Positions 49,601 to 63,955 of a DNA stretch of 64,000 nucleotides are shown here, piece after piece. Source of the DNA: Sphagnum compactum (Eukaryota; Bryophyta; Sphagnopsida; Sphagnales); assembly GCA_965153455.1 (NCBI GenBank), contig OZ234498.1, positions 1,922,001-1,986,000 on the forward strand, given 5' to 3'. Within the stretch, counting starts at the first letter, position 1; each line of letters opens with the position of its first letter. The position numbers were made by a program, and so were the translations under genes. The notes under the pieces are model-generated. The model had not been told where the DNA came from and ran no database searches. It saw nothing but the letters and a program-made list of their open reading frames with translations.

Positions 49601-51837
49601 TATGCAGAATCCATCATGAAATTCTTTTTTTTCCTCGAATGGATTAAGCAAAAAGCACTAGCACGTCTAAACCCAACATAGAAACTTCACACCAATATGC
49701 AAAATCATTGTAGAGCTTCTTCACATGCCTTTGACTGTGAACTTTCCCAGACCTAAACAAATTGTTCTGCATGAAAAGAAGAAATCTAGATACAAAGATG
49801 GGTCAAGATCCTAGCATAGAGTCTTCTTCTTGAACATATCTCTGATGCAACAACACACTTGGAAAATTCTAAACCCCTAAAGTTTGGTTACCAATTCCAT
49901 GCTTCTGTATTGATTTGCAGCCCACAATGGTTTCCCCAAAACATCGCATCTCTACCTCTGTGCTTCTGAAAACTGCAGTCTCTTACAAACTTTTGATATC
50001 TTCACAAGCATACTGCAAACTTCTCCATGCTCTCAGTCTAAGAATATATATAGGACTGGCTTAAAGAAAGGCAATTAGAGACTTGAGATCCAACAAAATG
50101 TAGAACACCCACTTATGATACAAGAAGCAATGAATAGTGTCACCAACCTTGCATTGTCCTGCAACACAGAAACACAAAAAACAACCCCCACAAGCTCCCA
50201 GTTAGCAGTCTGCTGAACAGAGGAACAAGATCAATAAGCTTCAGGATGGTTCAGGAATTGTTTGGAAGTGAAGGAAATATTCAGAGAACGAAAGAATGGC
50301 AAATCGTTTCTTCAGCATGATAAACATGGAGCAGATCAAGGGATTTACAAAAATCTGATACTCACCCTTCAGTCTCCTTGATGGCGGGGTGTGAGCGAAG
50401 TTCTCTGGTTGCAGGAGTAGAGTGTCCACGGGGCCGTAGCAATCGCTTGCGTTGTTGCACGTTATGATTAACAACAGATGTGTCTCTGTCTTTGTGTCTT
50501 TCTCCCATTGTTGCCTCTCCATTAGGGCTCCCACGGCCACCAGATTGCCTATCCTTCTCAGCTTCCCACATCCGTTTTCTTTGCTTCTCTCCGTCTACCA
50601 CCTCCTCTTCTCTCTCCTTCTCTCTTTCTCTCTCTCTTGTGGTCTCTCGCCCTTCCTTGGCAATAATAGGTTTTCGTTCTTCAGTGTCTCCTCTTGATGT
50701 TCTATCGAGCTCTTGATCTTTGATTATGGCATTGATCATCATCTCCTCTTTCTCACCTCCTCCTCTCTCTTCTTGATCCACATGAAGAAGTTGTTGTTCC
50801 TTTCGATGATTCAACTGCTCCTTGTCTTCTTCTTTGTCTCTCTTGTCTCTCTTGTCCCCATGTGTGCCCTTCCCTTTATCACGTCCCCAGAAGCTGCTCT
50901 TCTCACGGAGCACTTTGTCCTTGTCCTTTTCTTTCTCCATCTTCTCCCGATCCCTCTCCTTCTCATCTCTTTCAGATCCCTTTTGCTCCGACAGATTGGG
51001 ATGCTGCTGCTGCTGCTGAACAAGATGTGTAGTGGTCTCCAATTTTCTGTCATTCCTCTCCCTTGGTGCCTTTTCTTCCGTCATCTTTTCCTTCTTTTCT
51101 TCTTTCTCTCTCTCTTCTTTCTTCCCGCCATCGACCTTGTTCTCTCCTGAAGCCTCCTGCAGTTCCCAGAGCTTGCCCTCTTGCTGCTCAAGAGGGCTTT
51201 TCCTAGCTGTCAGAACCTCAGGAATTGGACCTACTATGTTGCCGCCACCACCCTCTGTTGCTTCTTGAACAAAATCCCTACTACTCTCCTGCTGCTGCTG
51301 CACCTTCATAGATCGAATCTCCAGACTGCCCCCTTCCATGCTCAAATCCATCCCCTCCTCCCCTAACCCCTTTCCTGAAACCCGCATACCTTGTGCAACA
51401 TCATGCTTGATTTTCTCATCATTCAGAAACTCGTCCTCAGAAAAATCCCTGAGCTGGTGCTGGTGCTGATGCTGTTGCTGCTGCTGTTGCACCTTCATCT
51501 GCTTCGATTCCCTGCCCAACCCAATAGCCGCCACCTCCCCCCGAACTCCTCCTCCTCCCAACTCCAAAGATGCTGCTCCTTCACGCTTGTGAAAAACAGG
51601 GATTGCCTCATGCCCTTGTTTACTCTCCCCTTGTTCTCTCTCATGGCGCGCCACTTTGCTAGGCCTGGTTTCTGCTGCATTCTCCCCCCCTGCTGCATCC
51701 ACCATCATCAGCTGCTGATGCTGCTGTTGCTGATTCTGTTGCTGCTGCTGCTGCTGTCCTCCTCCCTGTTGTTGCAAAGGCTTGCTGTTCTCCATGACTT
51801 TGGTTTCATCATGCGCTCGCTTCACAGCAACATTCAT
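46617..51837 (-). CDS. HDC1: HDC1-like histone deacetylase complex subunit (Rxt3 domain), 897 aa, 11 exons
   Basis: Exons (minus): 51837-50366, 50158-50148 (11-nt microexon, inferred), 49569-49382, 49251-49191, 48996-48898, 48729-48635, 48373-48260, 47965-47898, 47690-47580, 47432-47087, 46745-46617. These give 897 aa, close to Arabidopsis HDC1. The first 490 residues are low complexity: poly-Gln, then a long Lys/Glu/Arg-rich region. The Rxt3-type domain (about 530-740) shows LTVEIRIPADL, RGRQLWGTDVYTDDSD (559-574), LMHTGYYTPTATPPP, RNSLRSRAWGGGSGCSYRVE, VREVTIQYNLCNEPW and GDVLYVETHRHRYE. The C-terminus has CKRPLPLSSMRITGIPSPP and WSPTSVWVRGTEYPL, as in plant HDC1. The family member in Arabidopsis binds class I deacetylases (HDA6, HDA19) as a scaffold in a nuclear Sin3-like complex affecting ABA responses and growth. 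Function here is by homology. Confidence 0.92.
50148..50158 (-). other. HDC1: Inferred 11-nt microexon of the HDC1-like gene
   Basis: Exon 1 ends in GAA GG/GTGAGT (phase 2) but the next Rxt3 exon, after AAGCCAG, needs phase 1. The segment GACAATGCAAG supplies exactly the missing shift. It is preceded by a long pyrimidine-rich tract ending TGTGTTGCAG and followed by GTTGGT. Joined, it encodes G-T-M-Q-G between KETE and RSESS. No other AG/GT pair that I found keeps the frame as well. Confidence 0.7.
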
Positions 51838-52377
51838 CGTCCCCCAAACCCCAGAGAGAAAAGAGAAAAAAAGAAAACCTTACCAAAATCAGAATCTAGA
51901 ACTCTAAAGGACTCATCATCATCAGTCCAGTAATGAAGCTTAGCAATTGTCAGGGATCATGAGATCATGAACCCTAAAAACCTGGAAAAAAATTACGGAC
52001 ACCAAACGAAGACCTCCATCCACCATTGGAGCTTGCAAGCTACCAAAAGAAGCTCTGAACGAGAAGGCAAAAAACCCCCCAAAACCCAAAACCAAAAACC
52101 AAAAAAAAAAAAACAAAACAAAACAAAAAAACAAAGCCCAAAAGGAAAAAACTGGAGCTCCAGCAGCAGCCCACCAACAACCAGCCAGCCAGCCAGCCAG
52201 AACAAGAGCAGCAAGAGGATTCAAAAACAAAAGAAATCCGCAAATGTGGGAAAGATTGATCGATCGCTGCAGACCCAATACTCAAAAACTGTATTTCCGC
52301 AGAAACAAACCCACCAGAATCCAAAAATACCCAACACCAAGACAAAAAAACACCCGAACGGGCGACGACGAAAGAGG

Positions 52378-52382
<5 letters not shown>

Positions 52383-52412
<30 letters not shown>
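52383..52412. repeat. (GA)n microsatellite upstream of the HDC1-like gene
   Basis: About 15 uninterrupted GA units, reading as CT on the gene's sense strand. Such runs can bind GAGA-type BBR/BPC factors in plants; that role is inference. Confidence 0.9.
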
Positions 52413-52417
<5 letters not shown>

Positions 52418-52458
52418 GACGGAGGAAGGAAGCTCGAGAACCTGCCTGCCTGCGCGGC

Positions 52459-52474
52459 GGGCGGGCGGGCGGGG
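52459..52474 (+). promoter_or_regulatory. G-quadruplex-capable motif
   Basis: GGGCGGGCGGGCGGGG has four G runs separated by single C bases. It lies on the template strand of the HDC1-like gene, about 620 bases upstream of the start codon. Confidence 0.7.
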
Positions 52475-52641
52475 CCGCACGGCCGTCCTCCGGTCGCTCT
52501 TCGATTCTCTCTGGCGACCGGGGGACAAACCCGCCGGCCACCAGGGGTGGTCCCAGAAGAAAAGAAAAAGAAAACGCAGGTAACTCGATGTGGTGTGAAA
52601 GTGAAAGTAAAAAACTTCTGTTTTCTTACCCCCTTTAGAAG

Positions 52642-53275
52642 TGAGGGACATGAGCCAGCCTAAGGAAGTTACAATACCATGGGACATGAACTGGGCTAAC
52701 GAAGTTACAGTATCGTGGGACATGAGCGAAGTTACAGTATCAGGGACATGAGCGAAGTTACAGTATCAGGGACATGAACCAGGCTAACGAAGTTACTGTA
52801 CCATGGGACATGAGCGAAGTTACAGTATCAGGGACATGAACAAGGCTAACGAAGTTACAGTACCATGGGACATGAGCTATCTAGCCTAATGAAATTACAA
52901 CACCATGGGACATGAGCTGTCTAGCCTAATGAAATTACCATACCATGGGACATGAGCTATCTAGCCTAATGAAATTACAATACCATGGGACATGAGCTAT
53001 CTAGCCTAATGAAATTACAATACCATGGGACATGAGCTATCTAGCCTAATGAAATTACCATACCATGGGACATGAGCTAGCCTAAGGAAATTACAGTATC
53101 ATGGGACATGAGCTACCTAGCCTAATGAAGTTACAGCACCATGGGACATGAGCTACCTATCCTAAGGAAGTTACTACAGTACAATGAGACATGAGCTACC
53201 TAGCCTAAGCAAGTTACAGTACCACGGGACATGAGCTACCTACCCTAATGAAGTTACAATACCATGGAGGTAGTA
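52642..53275. repeat. 40-bp minisatellite upstream of the HDC1-like gene
   Basis: A regular unit of 40 bases (CCTAATGAAATTACAATACC plus ATGGGACATGAGCTATCTAG) repeats from about 52860 to 53060. Shorter 26-27-base variants (AGTATCAGGGACATGAGCGA) are upstream at 52700-52850, and looser units run to 53275. About 16 units in all. Confidence 0.93.
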
Positions 53276-53629
53276 ACATGAGGTAAAAATGACATCAACC
53301 ATGTCCTGAATTTCTGAATGCTTTTCTTTATTTCTTGAAATGATTTTTTTCTTTTTTTAAATTATTTCATAAACATGGGAAAAAAAAAATTCTCATTTTT
53401 TGTTTCTCTTAATTTCCGATTTTTCTTTTTTATTTTCTTTTATATGTATTTTTCTAAATGGGAATTTCTTTTTCTTTTGAATTGCAATTGCAATTTATTT
53501 CAAAAATGATTTTGACTATTTTCTCTTAACTTAAATCCATACTAGTTAATGAATGTTTTCCCTAAACCTGGGAATCCTAACGATAATCATCCATTGTTTG
53601 TGTTGGAAAGTGTACATTTATAGGCAAGG

Positions 53630-53854
53630 ATACCGTAGTACCTTGGCCATTTCAACACATGTTTGTCGAATAATTAATTAATTAATTAATTTTGAAACAT
53701 TCATTTCAACAAATGGAATACTTTTAAATATCCACACTATTTTCCTTCACAATATTTTTTTGATTTGGAAGAAATAAAATTTGAAAATTTCAACATTTCC
53801 GAAAAAAATAATTTATAATTAGTGTCGAATTGGCCAAGATACTAACTAGGGTAT
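53630..53854. mobile_element. Foldback MITE-like element, copy 3 (~225 bp)
   Basis: The left end ATACCGTAGTACCTTGGCCA with TTTGTCGAATAATTAATT pairs with the right end TGTCGAATTGGCCAAGATAC and GGGTAT. It is shorter than the copies at 32785 and 37502 but has the same terminal pattern. Confidence 0.7.
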
Positions 53855-53861
53855 TGAGTTT

Positions 53862-54055
53862 TAGATTCGTTATAGAGTATAGTAGCTTAAGGATTTTGGC
53901 CCATACAAGGTAATAATAATAATAGGTCTATTTTGATATGAGGATTTTTGCATGGTGAAATATTTGAGTTTCCATAATTCTTCTTTTGCCTTCTTAAGAT
54001 ACATTTCAATGTAAATGGCAAGGCCATAGTGTGACATCACGACCCTTGTTTAACA
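53862..54055 (+). repeat. TTATAGAGTATAGTAGCTT dispersed repeat, internally deleted copy
   Basis: Matches the reverse complement of 12394-12745 from TTATAGAGTATAGTAGCTTA to GACCCTTGTTTAACAA, but lacks an internal segment of about 130 bases. It directly follows MITE copy 3. Confidence 0.8.
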
Positions 54056-56011
54056 AGCCTTTTGTTGTTGTAAATTGTGTAATAAAAAATTACATACGAG
54101 ATCATGAGGTTCCAACTACTAAGCCTACTCATGACCCTAAGAACATCCAAATTGCCACATTTATGGGGGTGAAAAAAGGTCCAATTGTTAATTTGAGATT
54201 ATCCATTTTAATGCCAAGTAGGTACCTAAATGAGACTATATATATTAGTGAGATGAGAGGTACAAAGGGGGACTGGAAAAGAAATGGAGACACACTTTTA
54301 ATGCTCTCAAAAAATAACTAAATAAATAAATAAATCTCAAAATGGAAAAACAAAAAAAAATTCACTCTCAAAGTGTCATCTTTGCTTCCTAGGCTTCAAA
54401 TGTTGGTGGGTTTAGCCCCCCTTTAAACCAGTTTTGTGCGGTTCTTTGATTTTGTTGATAACCTTCAGTTTTGGGTTTTTGAGAATTTTTAAGAAAATCA
54501 ATAAATCTCTGGTTCAGGTTTTTGAAAAAAAAATCAGAATCATGAAACTCAAGGTTTTGGATTTTTTTTTAAATTTTTTTTAAAAAAATTTTAAAAAATT
54601 CTTTTCAAAACCAAAAGTACTTCTTGTTCCCACTTTATTTTTATTTTCAAATAACTGGCATTTAGGGTAGGTTCTTTGAATTTTTTTAAGGCCCGTTTCA
54701 GGGTATTTTTAAAGAGTATACATATACCCTACATATATACAAATAAATTTCAATTGTAATTTTAATTTCAAATTTTCATTTTATAATGAAAAGAAGTTGA
54801 CAATGATTTGCTATTTTAAATTTACACCGCTATGTACAAAATCCATAACTGAGATTCAAGGCTTTTGGTACATGATATTAGTTGTTTGCATGATTCATGG
54901 TTTTGTTGATTGTTCAATTGTCAAAGTCACAAGCTTGAAGCTGCAATTTTGGACATAGTGTGTTTCATAATGTCATCTTAATGATATGTTTTCCTTCATG
55001 TGGTTTTATAAGAACTTATGGAGTTTGGAGTTTGACTTGAGTGTTTCTTTTCCCCCCTAAATCTCACAAATTATGATTACTAATATGGATAGAAATTGGA
55101 ATTTTCATGTTAAGTTTTAACAACAAAACAAAAATCCTACACAAAAAAGTAAATCCCACCTTTGAAAGTTGAAATGGAAATAATACTCGCAAATGTACTT
55201 AGCATTTATATCATATAACTATGTCAGGAAAAGGATTACTTACAATCATGCCAGCCTCAATTATGACACAAAACAATAAAATCCTGTGTTTATTATACTT
55301 GTGTGTTTTGAATCTTCTTCTGTGTTCGGAGACTAATTATTGACTTATGAAACTAGGGACAAACTAACATTGTCTTTGTAGACCTTGACCTTGACTAAGG
55401 GAATGGGTTCATTTGCACAATGTCACTGGATACCGACTATGAACTATATACAATATGCAGGCAGAACTCAACAATATAACAAAGCTTAAGCAGCGGAACT
55501 GTTCTCTCATGGTTCGACTCAATCCCTCAAATACAGATTTTGGACACCAACAAACAGTGAATCAAGATGATGCACATGGAAGTCAGCTTGCAGGCATGTG
55601 TCTTTTAAAATTGTGAAGAGATCTTCAGTAACATGTGACAATTAAAACCAGTAGATCTTACAGGAAAATCTTTAGAGAAGAATTTGACAGCACTAGTTAG
55701 TTACTCATCATAGTCCAGGAAAAAAGTCTATGGATGTGATTCCTTCAAAGGTCTTCAGCTGTTTGGATTAGGACTATCTATGCCTCTGATGCAATTTGGC
55801 AACTTTCCAAATACAGAAGAGAACTACAGATCAAGAAATATACAGGCAGACAGATTTCATTGATTAATCCTGAACTCCTACAGGGCACTGGGTTATCACA
55901 TAGTTGCAAAATTACCAGCTGGTACAGAGGGCATATGGAATGGTACCAGCTCATCAACCATTAAAGTTGTTCCAAAGAACACATTCTTCAATCATCTTTG
56001 GATAACAAACA
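54056..56011. other. Intergenic DNA downstream of ARF1
   Basis: An open frame at 54031-54321 starts inside a repeat and matches no family I know. A short A/T palindrome lies near 54565-54600. The last few hundred bases are probably the 3' untranslated region of the ARF gene. Confidence 0.5.
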
Positions 56012-58950
<2,939 letters not shown>

Positions 58951-59309
58951 TTCAAATTCCAAAAAGCCAAATTTGCTTCATGAGTCCAAAGACAAATGCC
59001 TTTAACAAATGTACATTGCAATTAGGAAGGAACAAAGGATGTCAATAACAATTTTCAAATCGTTTCAAAAGTTCAAGAGATTAAAAATGTTTTTAATACA
59101 TGTACATTGCAATGAAGAAGAAACAAAGAACATTGAAAACAACTTTTCAATTGCTTCAAACATCTAGGGAACTACAAATGTTTTTAATAAATTTACACAA
59201 TTAAGAAATAACAAGGAACATTTTTAAATTACAAAATTTCAATTTTTTTTCTATTCACCCTCATCATCAAACTTTGCATCAAGTTTTTTTTTTTTTTTTT
59301 TTTTCAACT

Positions 59310-59880
59310 TCAATTCTATTTAATATGCACCTGTAATAGGTCAAAATTTAACCACACCCAACCCTTGGACTACATCGTCAATTTTTGCTAACAAATATTA
59401 AGAGGTCAAAGTGAACATACACTTGCAAAATGTAGTGAGAACTCCCATAATTTTAAAAAATTCCTCTCCATCTCAATTTGGTTAATTGGAATCCTAAAAA
59501 TTTGTCAAGCCAATAAAACTATGGTTAGAAATATTTGCTCCTGCTTGTGACTCCAATACAACACACATTTGTAATTGTCCACATCAACATGATAGCAACG
59601 AAATGCATCAAGTTCCCATGTAATAAATTGTTTCATAACTTTTGCATTGGACCTCATAATCTAAAACAAATGCTTGCGTTCGAAATCAAAGTTATGCACT
59701 TGAACCTCATCAAGCATAATGAGCATCAACATTTTGTAATAATGAATCAATAAAGGTATTAATGAATGTTCATCATATTGAATAATCAAAACATAAGCAT
59801 TTTCATAATGTAGATACTTAGTCATCACGAACATACTTTTGAACCTTTGATCCAACATCAAAGACAATATCTTGTGAGTT
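59310..59880 (-). pseudogene. Second decayed hAT-superfamily transposase fragment
   Basis: The minus strand shows, in order, LDQRFKSMFVMTKYL, HYENAYVLIIQYDEH, LIPLLIHYYKMLM, FITWELDAFRCYHVDVDNYK, CVLYWSHKQE and IFRIPINQIEMERNF. This is the C-terminal half of a hAT transposase with stops and frame changes. Its subfamily differs from the copy at 10166-11990: the ASQIETERIF-like segment reads INQIEMERNF and the YVGHENA-like segment is HYENAYVL. The N-terminal half was not recognised. Confidence 0.68.
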
Positions 59881-60850
59881 TTTTAATAATCAAACGCATG
59901 CATAAAGGAAAAGAAAGGATAAAAAACCATCCAACACAACTTCACGAGTTGCCCAACTTTTTAGAAACGAAACACAATTCTTTAATGCTAGTGTTCTATA
60001 GCACAATGTATTGGCGTTGTAATAAATTGAAGCAACTTATAACAACAAAACATGACTTACAAATTTACAACAAAACAAAATAACAACATAGATCACAAAG
60101 GAATCATGATAGGGCGAATACGAAATTGAAAATCAACCATAAAAAATAATCATGAACATTTAACCCCCAAGTCCCATTGATAACAATCTTTTTTATAATT
60201 TTTTTTCCCATCTAAATCAATAAGTTCTCTTTTAAAATTTTGTAGACAAATATTGAAATTTTGACATGGTTGGAATTTGAAAAAGTGAACCCCATTACTT
60301 CCATTGTCTTAAAAGGATAGTGGCTAAGATCCAAATTATAATGAATCTTTTAGAAAACAGAGTAGGTGGCTAAAATAATGCCACTAATTTAAGAGTTAAG
60401 TTGATTTTGGAACTCAATTCCATTATTTTAGGAGATATTTTCTTTAGTTTTTACAAGTTTGGTGAGTTGATTGTTTAGATATAACCATTGCTTTGGCTGA
60501 GTTTATTTAAAAAGAATTTTTAAAAGGTAGGTAGAATGAGTCACAATCTTCTTACATAAAGAAAAAATTATTTTTTCCCTTAAAAGACTTTTAATTTTAA
60601 GGGACAACTTTTAAGGTTGATTTTCGGAAAGGATTGAAAAAGTTTTTTAATGATGAACTTATTAAAAATTGGAATACATGAAGTGTGTATGTAAAATTTA
60701 CATGTGTGTATGTGTTAATGTTTGCATGGTAGTTTCAATTGTGAAGATATTGGCTATAGTAAAAAACAATCTATCTCCCCTGGGACAATTTGTAAATTTT
60801 TACCTCCATGTATTATTGTTGTTGTTTTGTTGTTCATCTTTTGTTTCCCA
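59881..60850. other. Anonymous DNA after the second hAT fossil
   Basis: No gene is supported. The first few hundred bases may hold unrecognised N-terminal remains of the hAT fossil. Confidence 0.4.
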
Positions 60851-63420
60851 TTATTCAATGATTATAACTACTGAAATTTAATCCAACGTAATGTTAATTA
60901 TAACATAATATATATATTTAAAACATTGAGAGTTTTAATTTAATTACTTAGATAGGTTTCAATAATTTGATGGTGAACTAGGTGAATGTGGAATAATTAT
61001 TTAAATTTAGAGTTCATCTATAACTAGTTTAACATGAACGAGGTTCAAACTTTTTGTCTTTAAGGGTATAATCCATTTGTGTGTGCTTTTGTGAACAATT
61101 ATTATAAATTTTGATTTAGTTAAAATTTTGAAGAATTAAGCATTTGTACAAAATTATTATTTTAAACAAAACCAAATGGGCTTATGGAGGCCATGGTAGC
61201 CTAGCAAATAATAATCTTTATTTAATTTGAGTAATCGTAACAATAAAATTATGGAATACACTAGAAGAAAAAGGTCAATATGTGATCAATGCATTTACAA
61301 CTACTTGTGACTAATCTATGATTAAATTGGTTTACATCTATATATGGGTTGGATTTATCATCCAAGAGTAACCATCTAAAATCCCATAAGTCACAATCAA
61401 AGTGATGTTTAGTCACAATCAACATATGTCTATATACATCAATTATAAGAATTAGCTGATTTATGATTAAGTTTACTATTCATAGTATTTTTATTGTAAT
61501 TAAAGTCATTGATATTATTATTATATTTATAATAAATTCATTACATTAAATTACTTAAGATTTCAAATAAATTAAATATATTCCAACATAGACTATTATA
61601 TTAAATATTTATTTATTTTTACAAACAATGAAATAACTGTAATTAATATATAAGTATTGAAAAATCATGATAATTAATTTACTTAAACATTAATTATAAT
61701 ATATACATAATTATAATTCAATTTCATTATTCATATTTTTAATTTTTAATATTTAAAAAATTAAATTATTTCCACTATAATTAAATGAATTAATTTAAAA
61801 ACTATAATTGTAACAATGACATTCCAATATAATAGAATACTTAATTATGTACTTAAACTATATAAATGTTATTACGACATGAAATTTTTCAATAATTTTA
61901 ATAAAAATTTTAAATATTTATAATAAAATATTTTATTTATTATTTACAATTGCTTATGTAAAATGAATATATAATACTACAACATAAAATTTCACATTAA
62001 TTAAAATGATAAATCCCAACCATAAAAAATAACTAATATAAATTCGTATTTTATTTGAGAAGTTATGTCCTATATTTAAATTTTTTATTTCAAAAGTTTA
62101 TAATAATCTTAGTATAATGAGCAAAGTTGTTGTAATTACTGTATTTAAAAACAAATATACACTAAAATAATTGTATGTCTTAGTCATTATTTACTTATTT
62201 AAAGTAAATTGTTAATATCAAAACATAAAATCTGAAATTCATAATACTTATTCTATAGTGACAAAAAATCATTGTAATTACTTAATTTATTTGTAAGTTA
62301 GAATTACGAAACTTGAATAAATAATTTAAAATTAGAATTTATTAATATAATCTATAATTTTAAATTAATAAATATAATTTTTATTTAAATTTCTAAACTA
62401 ATCATAGTTTAATTAAAATAATTTATGTTATGACCATAACTACATATAATATAATAAATTAAAATCTTTACTTTTTCTAATTATTTGTTCATAATATATC
62501 ACTTTTATAAATAATTATAAATGATTATATTTATTAATTATAAGTTACACTAAATAGTTATTGTCTCAACATAAGTTTTTATATTATTTAATTTATATTA
62601 TTGCAGTAAAATAAATCAATTACTGTAATTAATAATACATTATTTTTAAATCACTGTAATTATTTCAGATAAGAATTAACCATAGTCAGTTCATAATTAT
62701 TTTCTAATTGAACACAATTATTCACAATCTGTAATTTATAACTTTAAATCTGAATCAAAATTTTGGAAAATTTCTAAGGTAGTTTAAAATAATTATTGTA
62801 ATGATCATAATTGCAGAAATTATTATACATTAATTTTTTTATATAAAGAAATTCTGCAGTTACTTCTCTATGATAAATATTTTTATAGTAATATCACAGC
62901 AATTAAATTAATATATGTTCAGTATATTATTTTATTTATAGTTATTAATTAACAATGGAAAAACAATTTACTTGACCGATAACAATTTTTTAAATGATAA
63001 ACGTAATTACATAATAACTATGGTAATTATTTTAATTTTACTTTTAAAATAAATAATTTGTGTAGGAATTTATTTTGTAATAATAATTATTAGTTCATTA
63101 GTGTTAACTTGAAAATAAATATTTATAATAAATATTATTATTATTATTATTATTAAGTGTATTTAAGTATACTACTTAAATTATTTTTACATTAATTACA
63201 TTATCTATAATTTGACCAGATTTTTAAAAGCAAGGAAATATTTTTAAATATTTAAGTTATTTATTTATCGATGAATTATGTATTGACAAGTTTTAATTAA
63301 ATATCTAGTTAGTTAAATATTAAGAAATTATTAGTTATTTAAATAGTTGATAATGAATACTTAACATATGTAGTGTATAGATTATATTTTAAATATATGT
63401 TAAATTTAATAATTACTAGT
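60851..63420. other. Very A+T-rich block
   Basis: About 2.6 kb made almost wholly of TAATTA-, AAATTA- and TTATTT-type words, with hardly any G or C and no open frame of note. It has no clear tandem period. It ends abruptly at GTGGGTGCCTGTGACC (63420). Confidence 0.8.
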
Positions 63421-63469
63421 GGGTGCCTGTGACCTTTGGCCATTGTGAAGTCCCCCGATTTCTTTAAAC

Positions 63470-63955
63470 TTGGTTCATGTTTTAGTTTTTTTAGAAACTT
63501 TTAATTTTATTATTTATTATTTTTATGTGTTTTTTATTTTTATTATTATTTTGTATAATAAAAATAAAATGTTTCTTTTTCACTTTTATATATATTTTTA
63601 TTTGGATGCAAGTTTGAAGTTTGGAGAAAGAAGACACACCTCATTCTTTTTCAAGTAGGGTTTTTCTTCAATATTTATAAATTTTATTTTTTCTTATTTT
63701 TTACTCTTTATTTGGTTTATTCATTTTTGGAATTTTTTTCTTTTAAAATTATTTTACTGTATTTCCTTTTCCTTGTTTCATTTGTTTCCATTTCTTTTTT
63801 ATAGTTTTTGCGTTTTTACTTTTTTTTTTGTTTATGTTTGTTTCGTGTTTTTATTTTTTCTATTCTTATTTTGTCTATTTTCATTTTGTCTATTTTTATT
63901 TATTTATGTATTTATTTCTTTATTTCTTTTTTTTTCAAAATAATTTAACCCATTG
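63470..63955. other. Strand-asymmetric T-rich stretch
   Basis: The + strand is dominated by T runs with TTTTATTT and TTTTTGTTT words. It stops at a C-rich end with several C6-C9 runs (63957-63999). Confidence 0.8.

Larger units (their letters stand above)
51838..52620 (-). promoter_or_regulatory. Leader/promoter region of the HDC1-like gene
   Basis: Contains an A-rich stretch (52080-52130), a (CAGC)-type run near 52160-52200, a (GA)n run at 52383-52412 and a GC-rich patch at 52450-52545. On the transcribed sense this is a CT-rich, GC-rich leader, common in plant housekeeping promoters. Exact transcription start not seen. Confidence 0.45.

Noticed and set aside
50452-51933. Plus-strand open frames (up to 180 codons) opposite the HDC1 first exon
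   Set aside because: They are antisense shadows of the low-complexity Lys/Glu/Gln-rich exon, giving Ser/Leu/Phe-rich peptides.
51967-52723. Open frames of 223 and 227 codons on opposite strands upstream of HDC1
   Set aside because: They run through A-rich, (GA)n and GC-rich simple sequence and overlap each other. No domain is visible.
52642-53275. Possible CRISPR-like array
   Set aside because: The repeats are contiguous with no unique spacers and the genome is eukaryotic, so this is a minisatellite.
54031-54321. 96-codon open frame
   Set aside because: Begins inside a dispersed repeat, matches no known family and has no splice partners.
61259-61275. CACTAGAAGAAAAAGG, like the end of a CACTA (En/Spm) transposon
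   Set aside because: No matching inverted end was found within the window and no transposase is visible, so the match could be chance.
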